Origin: Tritrichomonas musculus
Taxonomy: Eukaryota; Parabasalia; Tritrichomonadida; Tritrichomonadidae
NCBI GenBank assembly: GCA_039105265.1
Contig: JAPFFF010000019.1
Span: 2,636,501 to 2,700,500, forward strand
Length of the DNA stretch: 64,000 nucleotides
Direction of reading: 5' to 3'
Below, in pieces: positions 10,065 through 19,725 of this stretch (position 1 is the first letter of the stretch; every line of letters starts with the position of its first letter). The notes under the pieces were generated by a model. It was not told the DNA's origin, ran no database searches, and saw only the letters and a program-made list of their open reading frames with translations. The position numbers were made by a program, and so were the translations under genes.

Positions 10065-10196
10065 TCATGAATACATTTTTGTTCTTATCTCTTCACTGAG
10101 TTCTGGTTCTTTGTCAGGCATCATTAAAGATACTTCAACAATCTTCACTAAAAATAAACCTGTTAATAATGAAACAACTAATATTTCATATATCAT
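10065..10196 (-). CDS. Tiny membrane protein (43 aa)
   Basis: The 43-residue product has one strongly hydrophobic N-terminal segment (ILVVSLLTGLFLVKIVEVSL) followed by an acidic proline-containing tail ending EELxTKMY-like. A homologue of 49 residues occupies the same place at 63686-63835, with the same layout but few identical residues. The start codon is in a TAAATG context. Conservation across two lineages makes it real despite its size. It may be a membrane-active or virion-release protein; this is speculative. Confidence 0.6.
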   Translation of the reverse strand: MIYEILVVSLLTGLFLVKIVEVSLMMPDKEPELSEEIRTKMYS

Positions 10197-10206
10197 TTAT
10201 TAGTTT

Positions 10207-10776
10207 TTAAATACATGTTTTTAATGAAATGTTGTGTCTAATGAGTTCGGTATAAATGCTATTATATTTGTATTTCAAGTCATTTGATTCATTATTTTTG
10301 TACACCAATATCCTATCAATTAAAAGATATTTGGAACGAGAAACGCAACCATTACACGCACAATCATCATTGACAATCAATTCAACTTTATCTGCTTGTG
10401 TTAGTAATTTGATGAGTTCCATTAATGTATTTGAATGACAAATCAATAAATCATTGACTTTTATCGGATTTGTTTCATAGATTGATAACAATATCTCAAG
10501 GAATTTGTTTTTGGTTTCAAGTTCTGTTATATCAGCTCCAATATCACTTATACCCCTTTCTAGTGAAACGTTGTTTGTTGGATGCTGTGATTGATATACT
10601 CCACTCATCTGAGGTATAGTAAAATTTGTGGCTTGAGATGATTGTGGTAATGGTTGAACTGATGGATATTCAACTGGTTGTGGTTGCTTTGGTTTGATGT
10701 TTATATTAATACTGGTTGATTGTTCCTGCTTAACTGATGCATCGTTCTCACTGGAAAGAATACGGGCTTTATTCAT
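10207..10776 (-). CDS. Conserved Maverick protein with C-terminal Cys cluster (189 aa)
   Basis: The N-terminus has the motif ARILSSE, then a low-complexity glutamine/proline linker. The C-terminal ~100 residues are conserved, with LxKLLTxADKVEL, a cysteine cluster CACNGC and an ending IRHNISLKTCI. Homologues lie at 51047-51553 in M4 and at 63846-64000 in fragment C. The cysteines could bind zinc. It is present in all lineages seen here, so it is part of the core Maverick set. The role is unknown. Confidence 0.7.
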   Translation of the reverse strand: MNKARILSSENDASVKQEQSTSININIKPKQPQPVEYPSVQPLPQSSQATNFTIPQMSGVYQSQHPTNNVSLERGISDIGADITELETKNKFLEILLSIYETNPIKVNDLLICHSNTLMELIKLLTQADKVELIVNDDCACNGCVSRSKYLLIDRILVYKNNESNDLKYKYNSIYTELIRHNISLKTCI

Positions 10777-10840
10777 ATTAAAGTTATTCGTTTTAGGTAA
10801 AAATAAAACAACATTAATGATGAGTCATTCAATGATTCAT

Positions 10841-11086
10841 TTACAAAGTCAGTTGTTCAGCTGATTTGATACGTTCATCAATAGCTCTTAATTGTATTTT
10901 GATGGATTCAATATCATTAAATAGTTGTTTATAAATCGACAATATGTGAATCATCTTATCAAACTTTCCGTTTAATGCATCATCTTCAGAATTCATACAT
11001 TCATTGAATATCTTGTCTTTAACTATTCGAAACTGAGCGTGTAAAGATGATGTATCACAACTCAAACCTTTAATTGCACTATTCAT
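10841..11086 (-). CDS. Small coiled-coil protein (81 aa)
   Basis: The 81-residue product is mostly helical with a C-terminal leucine/isoleucine heptad stretch. Its start is in a TAAAATG context. It lies in the same minus-strand run as the ATPase. No homologue is obvious elsewhere in the window, though the 79-residue M4 protein at 50786 is similar in size. Confidence 0.5.
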   Translation of the reverse strand: MNSAIKGLSCDTSSLHAQFRIVKDKIFNECMNSEDDALNGKFDKMIHILSIYKQLFNDIESIKIQLRAIDERIKSAEQLTL

Positions 11087-11124
11087 TTTAAACCAAAAAT
11101 AAACAAATTAATTAAATGATATTT

Positions 11125-11475
11125 TTATTCTTTGTTGTTCTTAAATGCCAATAATCTATTAATCATATATGATGATACATTTAACTTCAATTTGTCTTTC
11201 AATAAGTTTTGTGTATATGAACACCTTTTGTGTGCTGGCAACTTATTTATATCATTTATTACTTTATCATCAAGGAATTCTAAAACTTTTTCACGTTCAT
11301 CCTTGTTCAAGAACTTTGATGAATTGAATATTGAACGCGTTCTTTTATGGTTTGCTTCTGTATTTGTTTCTTCATTTGTTTCTTCTTCTTCACTTACTTC
11401 TTGTTTTGATTCTAATATCAAAAGTAATTTATGTATTTCTTCAATGTGTTTTATTATTTCTCTTAACTCAGACAT
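11125..11475 (-). CDS. Small protein with RSxFLN-type domain (116 aa)
   Basis: An N-terminal leucine-rich helix is followed by an acidic linker and the domain RTRSIFNSSKFLN ... LKLNVSSYMINRLL. This domain is shared with the products at 3758, 4351 and 40790. It is divergent from the PolB gene at 11568, with 92 bases between the two starts that must hold both promoters. Confidence 0.65.
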   Translation of the reverse strand: MSELREIIKHIEEIHKLLLILESKQEVSEEEETNEETNTEANHKRTRSIFNSSKFLNKDEREKVLEFLDDKVINDINKLPAHKRCSYTQNLLKDKLKLNVSSYMINRLLAFKNNKE

Positions 11476-11567
11476 TTCAATGAAATAAAAAACTCAAAAT
11501 ATTTTTTATTTTTTGATTTAACATTTTTTCAAATTTCAAATAATTTGATTTTTTAATAATATCATAA

Positions 11568-14500
11568 ATGAGTTCTCGTTATTACTATCAAAAAGATACC
11601 AAATCATTTGTTATTGAACAAATCAGGTATATCAATAATGAACTTCAATTAAAACCTCGTTTGTCAACATCTAAACCTTCTGATTATGATGTTAAACATT
11701 TCAAAAACATTTTAGAAAATTATCTAACTTCATTCGGTTTTAGAGAACATGAAGGTAATAGAATAGATGACATATCAATATTAGATTTCGTTAATAGAAT
11801 GAAAAGAGAAGCAGAAGAACAAGAAGAAGAGGAGGAAGAGGAACAATTTGAAGAAGAAGAACAAAATGATGAACAAAAACTAAAACAAAAACAAATCGAG
11901 AACAACATTAAAATTGCTCATGATGCACTCAACAAAGCCCTTCAATTAATTAAATCTGAAAATATATTATTGAGACCATTACCGCCAAAGACAAACAAAC
12001 AACCTCAACGATATGAAGACATTCGATTTAACAATGAAAATGCTGAATTAATTGAATATCTCAAAAAGTTTGGCTATAAAGGTGTTCATTCAAAACATGA
12101 CTCATATTTCATAATCAATGAACCTGAGAACTTTGATGAAGCAGTTGAAGCATGCAGTCATTTCATTGACCAATTCCCAAATGATAATGAAAAGGTTGAA
12201 CGATTAGATGAAGACAGTAAAGAACCGATAAAAATATATTACAAGAACGGAGTTTCATCAATTGAAGACATCAATGAATATTTGACTGAAACAGTATTTA
12301 AACAAGAAGTGAAACCGTTCAAAATATATTTTCAATTGACTGGTATATTTGAGATACCACCAAAGAATGAAAGTGAAAGATACTCGTATGAAGCAAGCGA
12401 TATTAATTGGAAGAATTATAAATCAGCAATTCCAATAATTGTCAGAGAGAGTAAAGATATTGATAAAATTAAACTGTATGTTGAATCAAAAATACATGAA
12501 TATGAAACCACTACTTCAAACATCAAATTATGTATCGTTTGGTCTGTTTCGTTTACAATCTCACGAGTTGTTAAGATAACAGGAAAGATTGATGAAGTTT
12601 CAGAATTGTTTGGCAAAAATAAATATATCATTATTGATAACGTTGATGATTGTTTATGTTGGTATCGTTTCCTTGCTTGTTGTTTGAATAAGCAACTTAT
12701 TGAAACACGAACATTTAAAATCTCTGACAGAACAGCAGCAGCAAAGAAAATATTATGTGATGAACACGGTTTGAGTTATACAAAGAAGCCTTCAAAAGCA
12801 GCAAAACAATTAATCAACACCTTCAAAGGAATCACAATTGAAGAAATGAAAGAATCAGCGAAGAATCATAACATCAATGTCAACATTTATGAATACAACC
12901 AAACTGAAACAGATAAAAAAGGCTTTTTCGATTTACAAGACCAATGGCATAACACAGACGAATCAAACAAAACGTTTTCAGCTCTCTTGTATTCAAAGGA
13001 TAAGATAATTCACATAATGTACATCATCAATGCTGAAGCATTAACAAATATTCATATTTGTCCTCATTGTGGTTCATACATTCACAAAGGTCATGAACAT
13101 ATGGATAGATTCAACAGACATGTAGATAAATGTGAGAAGCTAGGAGGCAAATTCAAAAAGGATTTCATACCTTCACGAGAAGCTTTACCATATTGTCCAC
13201 ACATTTTAAACAATCCTGTTTATTTGTATTGTCTTTCATATGAACTTGAATGGAAGCCAACAATTCATTATATCACTTATGATTTTGAAACAATGGAACA
13301 AAAGATTGAAAAGAAAGTCAGTGATAAATCAGTTATCAATTCTCGATTGATTCCTTTGAGTGTTTCATCATGTGTGAAGCTTGATAAAGGATTGATAACA
13401 AAGAACTTTGATATACGAACAAATGACTTCATTGCCAAATGGATTGACTGGTTATTTGTTGTTGGCTGTGATGTGTATGTTGATAAATTGAATCATTTGA
13501 AATCATTCATTAAAGATAAATCAGAAGATGAACTCAATAAAATAGATACATCATTGAAAACAATAACAGTATTCGGTTTTAATTCATCACGATTTGATTC
13601 AAACTTATTCAAAGAGCAATTGATTAAAAATCATTGGTCAATCGATAGCGGAATGATTGGAACAGCTACATCACTGAAACAATTCATATTGAAATCATCA
13701 AAGTATCCTATTCGATTACGATTCATTGACGCACAAGCATTTGTTGCTGGAGGAACACTCAAACAGTTTGGAATCGATTTTGGCGGTATATCTAACAGTT
13801 CGAAAGGTGTCTTTCCTTATGAAGCAATCAACAGTGATAATTATAATGAAGTGTTGTCAAAGAGTGAACCATTCAAATATGAGGACTTCTACAGTTATCT
13901 CAATCAAAAGAATCCATTAACAAAAGCTGATTATGAAGAGTATTTGATTGATTCAAAGAGGTTTGCAACACGTTGGGATTACTTGTTATCATACAATGAC
14001 AATGATGTTGAAATGATGATTAAACCGATTGACAACCTTATTCAAATGAATGCTGAATATAAAGTTGATTTAATTAGCAATCTTTCATTGTCAAAGAACG
14101 CATCATGTATCAAATATGCTCTCGCTTACAAAGATTTCAATCCTAAGAACGACTATGAAATCATAAACAAATCAAACACATTCAAACCAACAATGAAATG
14201 GTGGTTAAATAAATGTGATAACTATCGAAAGCAAGATGAAAAACATAACCAGACGAAAGAAAATAAAAGGGATTTAACAAAATGTGTTAGTGAAAAAGAT
14301 TTTGATGCATTCATGAAATTGTATGAATCAAATGAAACAGGTAAATGTCATTTATGTGGTGAACACTTTACTTACAACAACAAACCGACACTTGACAGAA
14401 TAGATAACAACAAAGGACATCAGATTGATAACTGTTTACTTGCTTGTGCTGAATGTAATCGTTTGAGACAACGTGATGATGACAAGATAACAAGAACCAA

Positions 14501-16121
14501 AATACAATTGAAGAAATTCTGCAAGCTCCATCACCTGCCAACACTCATAACTGATGAAAAAGAATACTACAATTTGAGAGAGAACATAACGGGAGGATTA
14601 TCAAATGTACTTCATCGAGTGAACATTAGAGGTCAAACATTAATCAATAAACTCAAATATGATGCCGTTAATGACAGAATCATTAGCTATGACACTTCAA
14701 ACATAGTTTCACACGTTGCTGGTATTGATTTCAATTCATTGTATCCTTCATCATTCAGTTCAGTAAAACATTCATTCAATCCTTATCACGGAGGAATCAT
14801 GTACATGCCTGGTTCATTTATAAAACGATTTGATGTTTATGATGAAGATGGAAACAAGAATGAAAAGGTATTTAATTCTGCAATGAATATCATTCAATCA
14901 AAGAAGCGATTTGATGCAAACCCTGAGTTTATATTCAAAGCTGAAGTCAAATTGAGATGTCCAAAGAATAAAATCAATGATTTGATTAACTTTCCCCCTG
15001 TGTTTAGAAACATCAATATAATGAATGATGAGCAAACAATCGGAAGTTATATGTACAAATACATGAAAGACAATAAACTGAATTCAGCCGATAAAGAAAC
15101 AAGAAAGCTGACAATGTTGCTTGATACATGCGGAACATTTATGACGTTCTCGAATTACCTTTTATGGTTTTTAATCGACCACGGACTTATCATTGATGAC
15201 ATTAAGAGCTTAAGTTTATATGAAGCTCATGACGGATTCAATCAATTTGTTTGTGAGTTTATGAAGAAGCGTCAAGATATATTGTCAGGAAAGGCACACG
15301 GAAATGAAAAGTTTTACAAGATTAGTATGAACGGATCTTACGGATATGACGGTATGAATTCAGAGAACTTCAACAAAGTAAGAATTGTTGATAAAAATAA
15401 AGCCTTTCAATTAATAGCCTCCTATACTTATCGCAATGGATGTAAATTGTCAAATGATTGTTATTTGATACAATCACAACCTCATTCATTCAAATGTAAT
15501 ACATGTCTTCAGGAATCATTTTGGACATTAGATAACGCGAAATACTGGTATTTGACTTTTCTTTATGACTTTCTATACAAATGCATTGACATGAATAAAA
15601 TTCATTTCAACTCGGTCGATACAGATAGTCTGTACATGTCAATAGCTGGTGATATGGATAAACCGATTGACCAGTTGTTTGATTACGTCATCAAAGACAA
15701 AACATTTTATGACAAACACATTTATAGCTTCATGCCAAATCCTGCAATCAATGATGTATATGATGAGAAAAAGATTCTCGGATGCTGTGTAGAAAAGTTT
15801 GGAGCAAATCAAGTTGCTTTGTGTGCTAAATGTTATACGATTTGGTCAGATGACAAAACAATTTCATTAAAGCTCAAAGGTGTTTCATTGAAGAAGAATA
15901 ACATCAAATCAAGTGATTACAAAAATGTCATTGATAAGCAATCAATAATGAAAGGCAAAAATATAAACCTTCAAATGAATTCACAACTGATGAGTAAAAT
16001 AACTGTAATCAAAAATGCATTAACAGCAGCACATTCAAAAATGTTGGTTTTATCGAATCATTGTTGTTGTCCTTATGTCAATGGTTTCACTGCAAAGGAT
16101 TATTTCATTGAGAATCATTAA
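11568..16121 (+). CDS. Maverick protein-primed DNA polymerase B with internal HNH domain
   Basis: This 1517-residue protein has an N-terminal helical domain, an acidic run (about 80-100), a cysteine-peptidase-like region (CLCWYRFLACC near 360), and a Cys/His finger (HICPHCGSY near 495). The 3'-5' exonuclease motifs are YDFETME (568), FGFNSSRFDSN (669) and YNDNDVEMM (809). An HNH-type module follows (CHLCGEHF ... LDRIDNNKGH ... CAECN, about 927-975). The polymerase motifs are DFNSLYPS (1052), KISMNGSYGYDG (1252) and DTDS (1351). It copies the element's DNA, probably by protein priming as in other Mavericks. The start is in ATAAATG context. Confidence 0.92.
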   Translation: MSSRYYYQKDTKSFVIEQIRYINNELQLKPRLSTSKPSDYDVKHFKNILENYLTSFGFREHEGNRIDDISILDFVNRMKREAEEQEEEEEEEQFEEEEQNDEQKLKQKQIENNIKIAHDALNKALQLIKSENILLRPLPPKTNKQPQRYEDIRFNNENAELIEYLKKFGYKGVHSKHDSYFIINEPENFDEAVEACSHFIDQFPNDNEKVERLDEDSKEPIKIYYKNGVSSIEDINEYLTETVFKQEVKPFKIYFQLTGIFEIPPKNESERYSYEASDINWKNYKSAIPIIVRESKDIDKIKLYVESKIHEYETTTSNIKLCIVWSVSFTISRVVKITGKIDEVSELFGKNKYIIIDNVDDCLCWYRFLACCLNKQLIETRTFKISDRTAAAKKILCDEHGLSYTKKPSKAAKQLINTFKGITIEEMKESAKNHNINVNIYEYNQTETDKKGFFDLQDQWHNTDESNKTFSALLYSKDKIIHIMYIINAEALTNIHICPHCGSYIHKGHEHMDRFNRHVDKCEKLGGKFKKDFIPSREALPYCPHILNNPVYLYCLSYELEWKPTIHYITYDFETMEQKIEKKVSDKSVINSRLIPLSVSSCVKLDKGLITKNFDIRTNDFIAKWIDWLFVVGCDVYVDKLNHLKSFIKDKSEDELNKIDTSLKTITVFGFNSSRFDSNLFKEQLIKNHWSIDSGMIGTATSLKQFILKSSKYPIRLRFIDAQAFVAGGTLKQFGIDFGGISNSSKGVFPYEAINSDNYNEVLSKSEPFKYEDFYSYLNQKNPLTKADYEEYLIDSKRFATRWDYLLSYNDNDVEMMIKPIDNLIQMNAEYKVDLISNLSLSKNASCIKYALAYKDFNPKNDYEIINKSNTFKPTMKWWLNKCDNYRKQDEKHNQTKENKRDLTKCVSEKDFDAFMKLYESNETGKCHLCGEHFTYNNKPTLDRIDNNKGHQIDNCLLACAECNRLRQRDDDKITRTKIQLKKFCKLHHLPTLITDEKEYYNLRENITGGLSNVLHRVNIRGQTLINKLKYDAVNDRIISYDTSNIVSHVAGIDFNSLYPSSFSSVKHSFNPYHGGIMYMPGSFIKRFDVYDEDGNKNEKVFNSAMNIIQSKKRFDANPEFIFKAEVKLRCPKNKINDLINFPPVFRNINIMNDEQTIGSYMYKYMKDNKLNSADKETRKLTMLLDTCGTFMTFSNYLLWFLIDHGLIIDDIKSLSLYEAHDGFNQFVCEFMKKRQDILSGKAHGNEKFYKISMNGSYGYDGMNSENFNKVRIVDKNKAFQLIASYTYRNGCKLSNDCYLIQSQPHSFKCNTCLQESFWTLDNAKYWYLTFLYDFLYKCIDMNKIHFNSVDTDSLYMSIAGDMDKPIDQLFDYVIKDKTFYDKHIYSFMPNPAINDVYDEKKILGCCVEKFGANQVALCAKCYTIWSDDKTISLKLKGVSLKKNNIKSSDYKNVIDKQSIMKGKNINLQMNSQLMSKITVIKNALTAAHSKMLVLSNHCCCPYVNGFTAKDYFIENH

Positions 16122-16175
16122 ACAATTAATTTGATGATTTTATTTTAAAAAATTAATTTTTTATTTTTGTTATAA

Positions 16176-16814
16176 ATGAGTCAACCAACTGAACAAACAC
16201 AAATTGAAAATGCTGAAGCTGAATTTGAACCTTTGAAAGGTTTTGAAAGTGATTATGAAATTCAAACAACTTTCCCTTATAACATCAAGAATAAGAAAAC
16301 AGGAAAAATAATAGCTGAAGGTGAATACAGACAAAATGTTTATCCGTGTGTAAACCTAAATAACAAAATATATTATAAACATATTCTTGTAGCAAAGCAA
16401 TTTATTGAAAACCCTAATAATCTACCACAAGTCGACCATAAGAATAGAATCAAAACTGATTATCATCTTGATAATTTACGATTTGTATCAAGTTCAGAGA
16501 ATAATAAAAATAAATCAAATTATAAAGGTATTCAATATGAATTCATTGATGACATACCTGATGATGCAATTGTTATTGATTTCTATGAAACAAAGACAGA
16601 AAGGAAAGAATTTGAAGAAAACACGTATTATTATTACCATGATGATACTAATAATGAAGACATTTTTTATGCAAAGATTACTGATAATATTTATAAAATT
16701 CTTCATATCAATACAAATAAATCAGGCAATGAATTTATTTCAATGAACGATATAAATAATCAAAAAGTTAGCGTATATATTAATAGATTCAAACATCAAC
16801 ATGATTTGATTTGA
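16176..16814 (+). CDS. NUMOD4/HNH homing-type endonuclease
   Basis: The product (212 aa) has an N-terminal segment like NUMOD4 (EPLKGFESDYEIQ...YPCVNLNNKIYYKHILVAKQFI) followed by an HNH motif of the phage homing type (QVDHKNRIKTDYHLDNLRFVSSSENN). It stands alone after PolB, 54 bases downstream, and has no counterpart in the other Mavericks here. Such genes are usually self-spreading cuts-and-copies endonucleases, so it is probably a guest inside M2. The C-terminal 90 residues match nothing I recognise. Confidence 0.8.
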   Translation: MSQPTEQTQIENAEAEFEPLKGFESDYEIQTTFPYNIKNKKTGKIIAEGEYRQNVYPCVNLNNKIYYKHILVAKQFIENPNNLPQVDHKNRIKTDYHLDNLRFVSSSENNKNKSNYKGIQYEFIDDIPDDAIVIDFYETKTERKEFEENTYYYYHDDTNNEDIFYAKITDNIYKILHINTNKSGNEFISMNDINNQKVSVYINRFKHQHDLI

Positions 16815-16820
16815 TTTGAT

Positions 16821-19703
16821 TTACTCTTTGAATACAGCTAATGTTCTTTCATCAATGATACTTGTAATGATTCCAACAGTCATACGTTTTATTTTTGATG
16901 TTATTGCTGTCTCTCCTGAAAGAACTTTCAGCTTATTGTCTTCATTATCGATAAACACCTCATCACCGATTGAATAACATGATGAATCATTAACGCGAAC
17001 CATATAATCACCATGTGAACTAAATGTGATACATTTATTTTTGTCATCGATTCTCACACATATACCGACATATTCCTTCCATGTTCCTGATGTTTTGACA
17101 CTACAAATACAATCAGTTGTATCATCTGCTGTTGAAGGTATCCATTCATCACCGACATGTTTGTATACCTTACCTGTCATATACACTGGAGAACCTATAA
17201 CGAAATCACTAACAGAGTTCATTGATGATTCAATCGGTGAGTAATGTGTGATTGTTGTGTTTGATTGTGCACCGTAAATAGCAGCCTTAAATTTTGATAA
17301 ATAACCTCGGGACATGATGCATCTTGAATATATTTGTTTAGCATCTAATAATTCCTGAGTAGTTGTCCAAGAATATCCACTTATTGGGAAATTATATGTC
17401 AGGGGTCTTCCTGATGCTATATCAACAGTGTCTTCATAATAGAATGGGAATTTGAAATTGTCGAAATACACAGTTCTTTGATGTAATACAAGAACAATGT
17501 TATGAGGATTTCCAGTTGTATCATAGAATAATATTCTTATTTCCAAACATAGCGCATAATCACCTACTACGTATTCCAGTTTAATTACATTGCTTTCGAG
17601 TTTTAGATAATGAATTGATATCTCACCGCCCTCTGTAATCGGTCCGCAATCAATAGCACATTTTTTTATTAGTTGTTCTTCTGTTATGACATTTGACTTC
17701 AAAGCATATTTAGTATCACATTCTGATTCCGTTAAATATTTATCAGTTTCTGTTTTACGTAAATCATTAACAAAAACACTAATATTATCTTCAAATGTAG
17801 TTGTAAAAGTATTAATAATATCTGTACTATCTGTTTTACTTTTATTTTGACTTCTTATGAAAGTTATAAATTTAGTATCACCAACAGATAAATTTGATGT
17901 ATGTGTAAATCCAACTCTATCAGGATCTGTAGGCCAAGAATAATCATAGTGTAATTTAATATTCATTTTACTATCAAGACCAAATAATAAATCAATACAC
18001 GAATTGTCATATTTTTTATTATTGAATATTTTAAATACTTTACAATAAAGATTAAGTGATTGATCTGATCCATTATATTCTAAAAATGAATCATTTGTTA
18101 ATGATAAGAATAATCTATTATTTGTTGTATAATGTATTTGTCCATAATTTGTATTATCAACACCCAATTTTATTAAAGGACCATATTTATTATTAGAAAA
18201 CACTGATAATACATTATCATTTGTTGAATTTAATGTTAATGAACCATTATCATTTTTTGCTACATATTTAGTCAAATCAACAGGTTCTGGAATATCAGAT
18301 TTTAATGCATAAGTGTTTGACACATATCTAGCCGAATAAGCGTTTTTGTCTGTTGGTTCGACAGTTTTGGTTATTGAACATGATAAAACTTCTGGTGTAT
18401 CGCCAGTTCCTGGATTGATTAATTCATGGCTGTCATACAAAAACCAAATACTTGAATCACTTCCTTCGATACGCATTATCTGAGAGGGTTGTTCGTCATC
18501 ATCGCCATTGTACGAATAATCTACGTGAACATAATGACCCGTATAAAAACTGTTTGATGAAACAATATCCAACCCGTATTGCTCAATCAGTTCATGATAT
18601 GTGTTGTAATCCAAATCAGGAATTGTATTATTGACGATTTCGAATTGAATCGTTGTTTGCCCCTCAATAATCTCTGGGATTTCACTCTTCATTGCATATT
18701 TGCCTTCAGCGACTGTTTTCGTTTCATACTTATCTAATTCATAAGCCAATTCATCCTCATCAACAAACTTCTCATCAGCTTGTGCACTAGTATAATACGG
18801 TGTCAAATCAACAGGTTCAGGTATATCACTCTTCAATGCTAATCTTTCTTCTGTTTCTGCTAATGTTATTGTTATTGGAAGGTATTGATATCTATCATAA
18901 ATTGCTCCACTAACTTCATCCCACACTAATTCAAAATATTCCCCTTCACTATCAAATCCTTCAGCTTCATGTTGTTTAACTTTATATTCATCATCAGCGT
19001 ATAAATCATTTGTCTTAAATCTGATATCAAAATGGAATATATCACCACTATTGTCTACTTTATAACCAACCAAATGTGTTCCTTCTTTGAACGGTAAAAC
19101 GTGAGATGTATCCATTCCGTTTTCTTCATATTCTTCTGGTATTGGACCTGTATTAGGAAACATATATGTCTTAGTTTCAATTGAGTATTCAGTTGATACA
19201 TTCAAATTATCTCTCGTGATGTAATTCTTCAAATCATCTTTTGGAACATATCGTTCGGCACAAGAATCCAAAGCCGCTTGAAGACCTTCATTAGCCGCCA
19301 TACTTGCTAAACACATTGATGCTTTAGCTGATAGCGGTTTATCATCTTCAGCCATCAATTTCTGGAAAACTTCTTCTGATAATTGTTCTTTTATGTTCAA
19401 TTGCAACTCACTATTTTTGAGTACTTCTGGTATATCACTCTTCAGTGCATAATTCGTTAAATCAACAGGTTCAGGTATATCAGTTGATAAAGCATAATTG
19501 TTAATGACATAATCACGCAATCCGTTAACAGCTTCATTCAATTGTTCCTCAGTGATTCCATTTCCGTTTGGAATCCCTACGTTTCCGTTCGATGAATTGC
19601 CTTTGATAACATAATTATCGACATATCTTTTAATGTATTCGTTAATCAATCCGTCAATAGTATTTGTTTTTGTTATGTGCCCGCTCTGCTCAATCGTAAA
19701 CAT
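16821..19703 (-). CDS. Maverick modular fibre protein (960 aa)
   Basis: It begins MFTIEQSGHITKTNTIDGLINEY, as do the fibre genes at 912 and 37704. Repeats of the type YALKSDIPEPVDLT punctuate the protein and would form a trimeric shaft. The middle includes a domain shared with fragment A1 (EIIEGQTTIQF ... SYSARYVSN-like), and the end is the conserved tail domain with TTDCICSV and ITSKIKRMTVGIIT. It is divergent from the structural gene at 19726 with 22 bases between starts. The likely role is particle attachment to the host cell, by architecture. Confidence 0.75.
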   Translation of the reverse strand: MFTIEQSGHITKTNTIDGLINEYIKRYVDNYVIKGNSSNGNVGIPNGNGITEEQLNEAVNGLRDYVINNYALSTDIPEPVDLTNYALKSDIPEVLKNSELQLNIKEQLSEEVFQKLMAEDDKPLSAKASMCLASMAANEGLQAALDSCAERYVPKDDLKNYITRDNLNVSTEYSIETKTYMFPNTGPIPEEYEENGMDTSHVLPFKEGTHLVGYKVDNSGDIFHFDIRFKTNDLYADDEYKVKQHEAEGFDSEGEYFELVWDEVSGAIYDRYQYLPITITLAETEERLALKSDIPEPVDLTPYYTSAQADEKFVDEDELAYELDKYETKTVAEGKYAMKSEIPEIIEGQTTIQFEIVNNTIPDLDYNTYHELIEQYGLDIVSSNSFYTGHYVHVDYSYNGDDDEQPSQIMRIEGSDSSIWFLYDSHELINPGTGDTPEVLSCSITKTVEPTDKNAYSARYVSNTYALKSDIPEPVDLTKYVAKNDNGSLTLNSTNDNVLSVFSNNKYGPLIKLGVDNTNYGQIHYTTNNRLFLSLTNDSFLEYNGSDQSLNLYCKVFKIFNNKKYDNSCIDLLFGLDSKMNIKLHYDYSWPTDPDRVGFTHTSNLSVGDTKFITFIRSQNKSKTDSTDIINTFTTTFEDNISVFVNDLRKTETDKYLTESECDTKYALKSNVITEEQLIKKCAIDCGPITEGGEISIHYLKLESNVIKLEYVVGDYALCLEIRILFYDTTGNPHNIVLVLHQRTVYFDNFKFPFYYEDTVDIASGRPLTYNFPISGYSWTTTQELLDAKQIYSRCIMSRGYLSKFKAAIYGAQSNTTITHYSPIESSMNSVSDFVIGSPVYMTGKVYKHVGDEWIPSTADDTTDCICSVKTSGTWKEYVGICVRIDDKNKCITFSSHGDYMVRVNDSSCYSIGDEVFIDNEDNKLKVLSGETAITSKIKRMTVGIITSIIDERTLAVFKE

Positions 19704-19725
19704 TCAATTTATTAGAAACTAAACA

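Noticed and set aside
14340-14500. An intein in PolB
   Set aside because: The HNH module is present, but I see no splicing motifs (an N-terminal Cys/Ser block or a C-terminal HN followed by Cys, Ser or Thr) at its borders, and it lies outside the usual polymerase motif insertion points.
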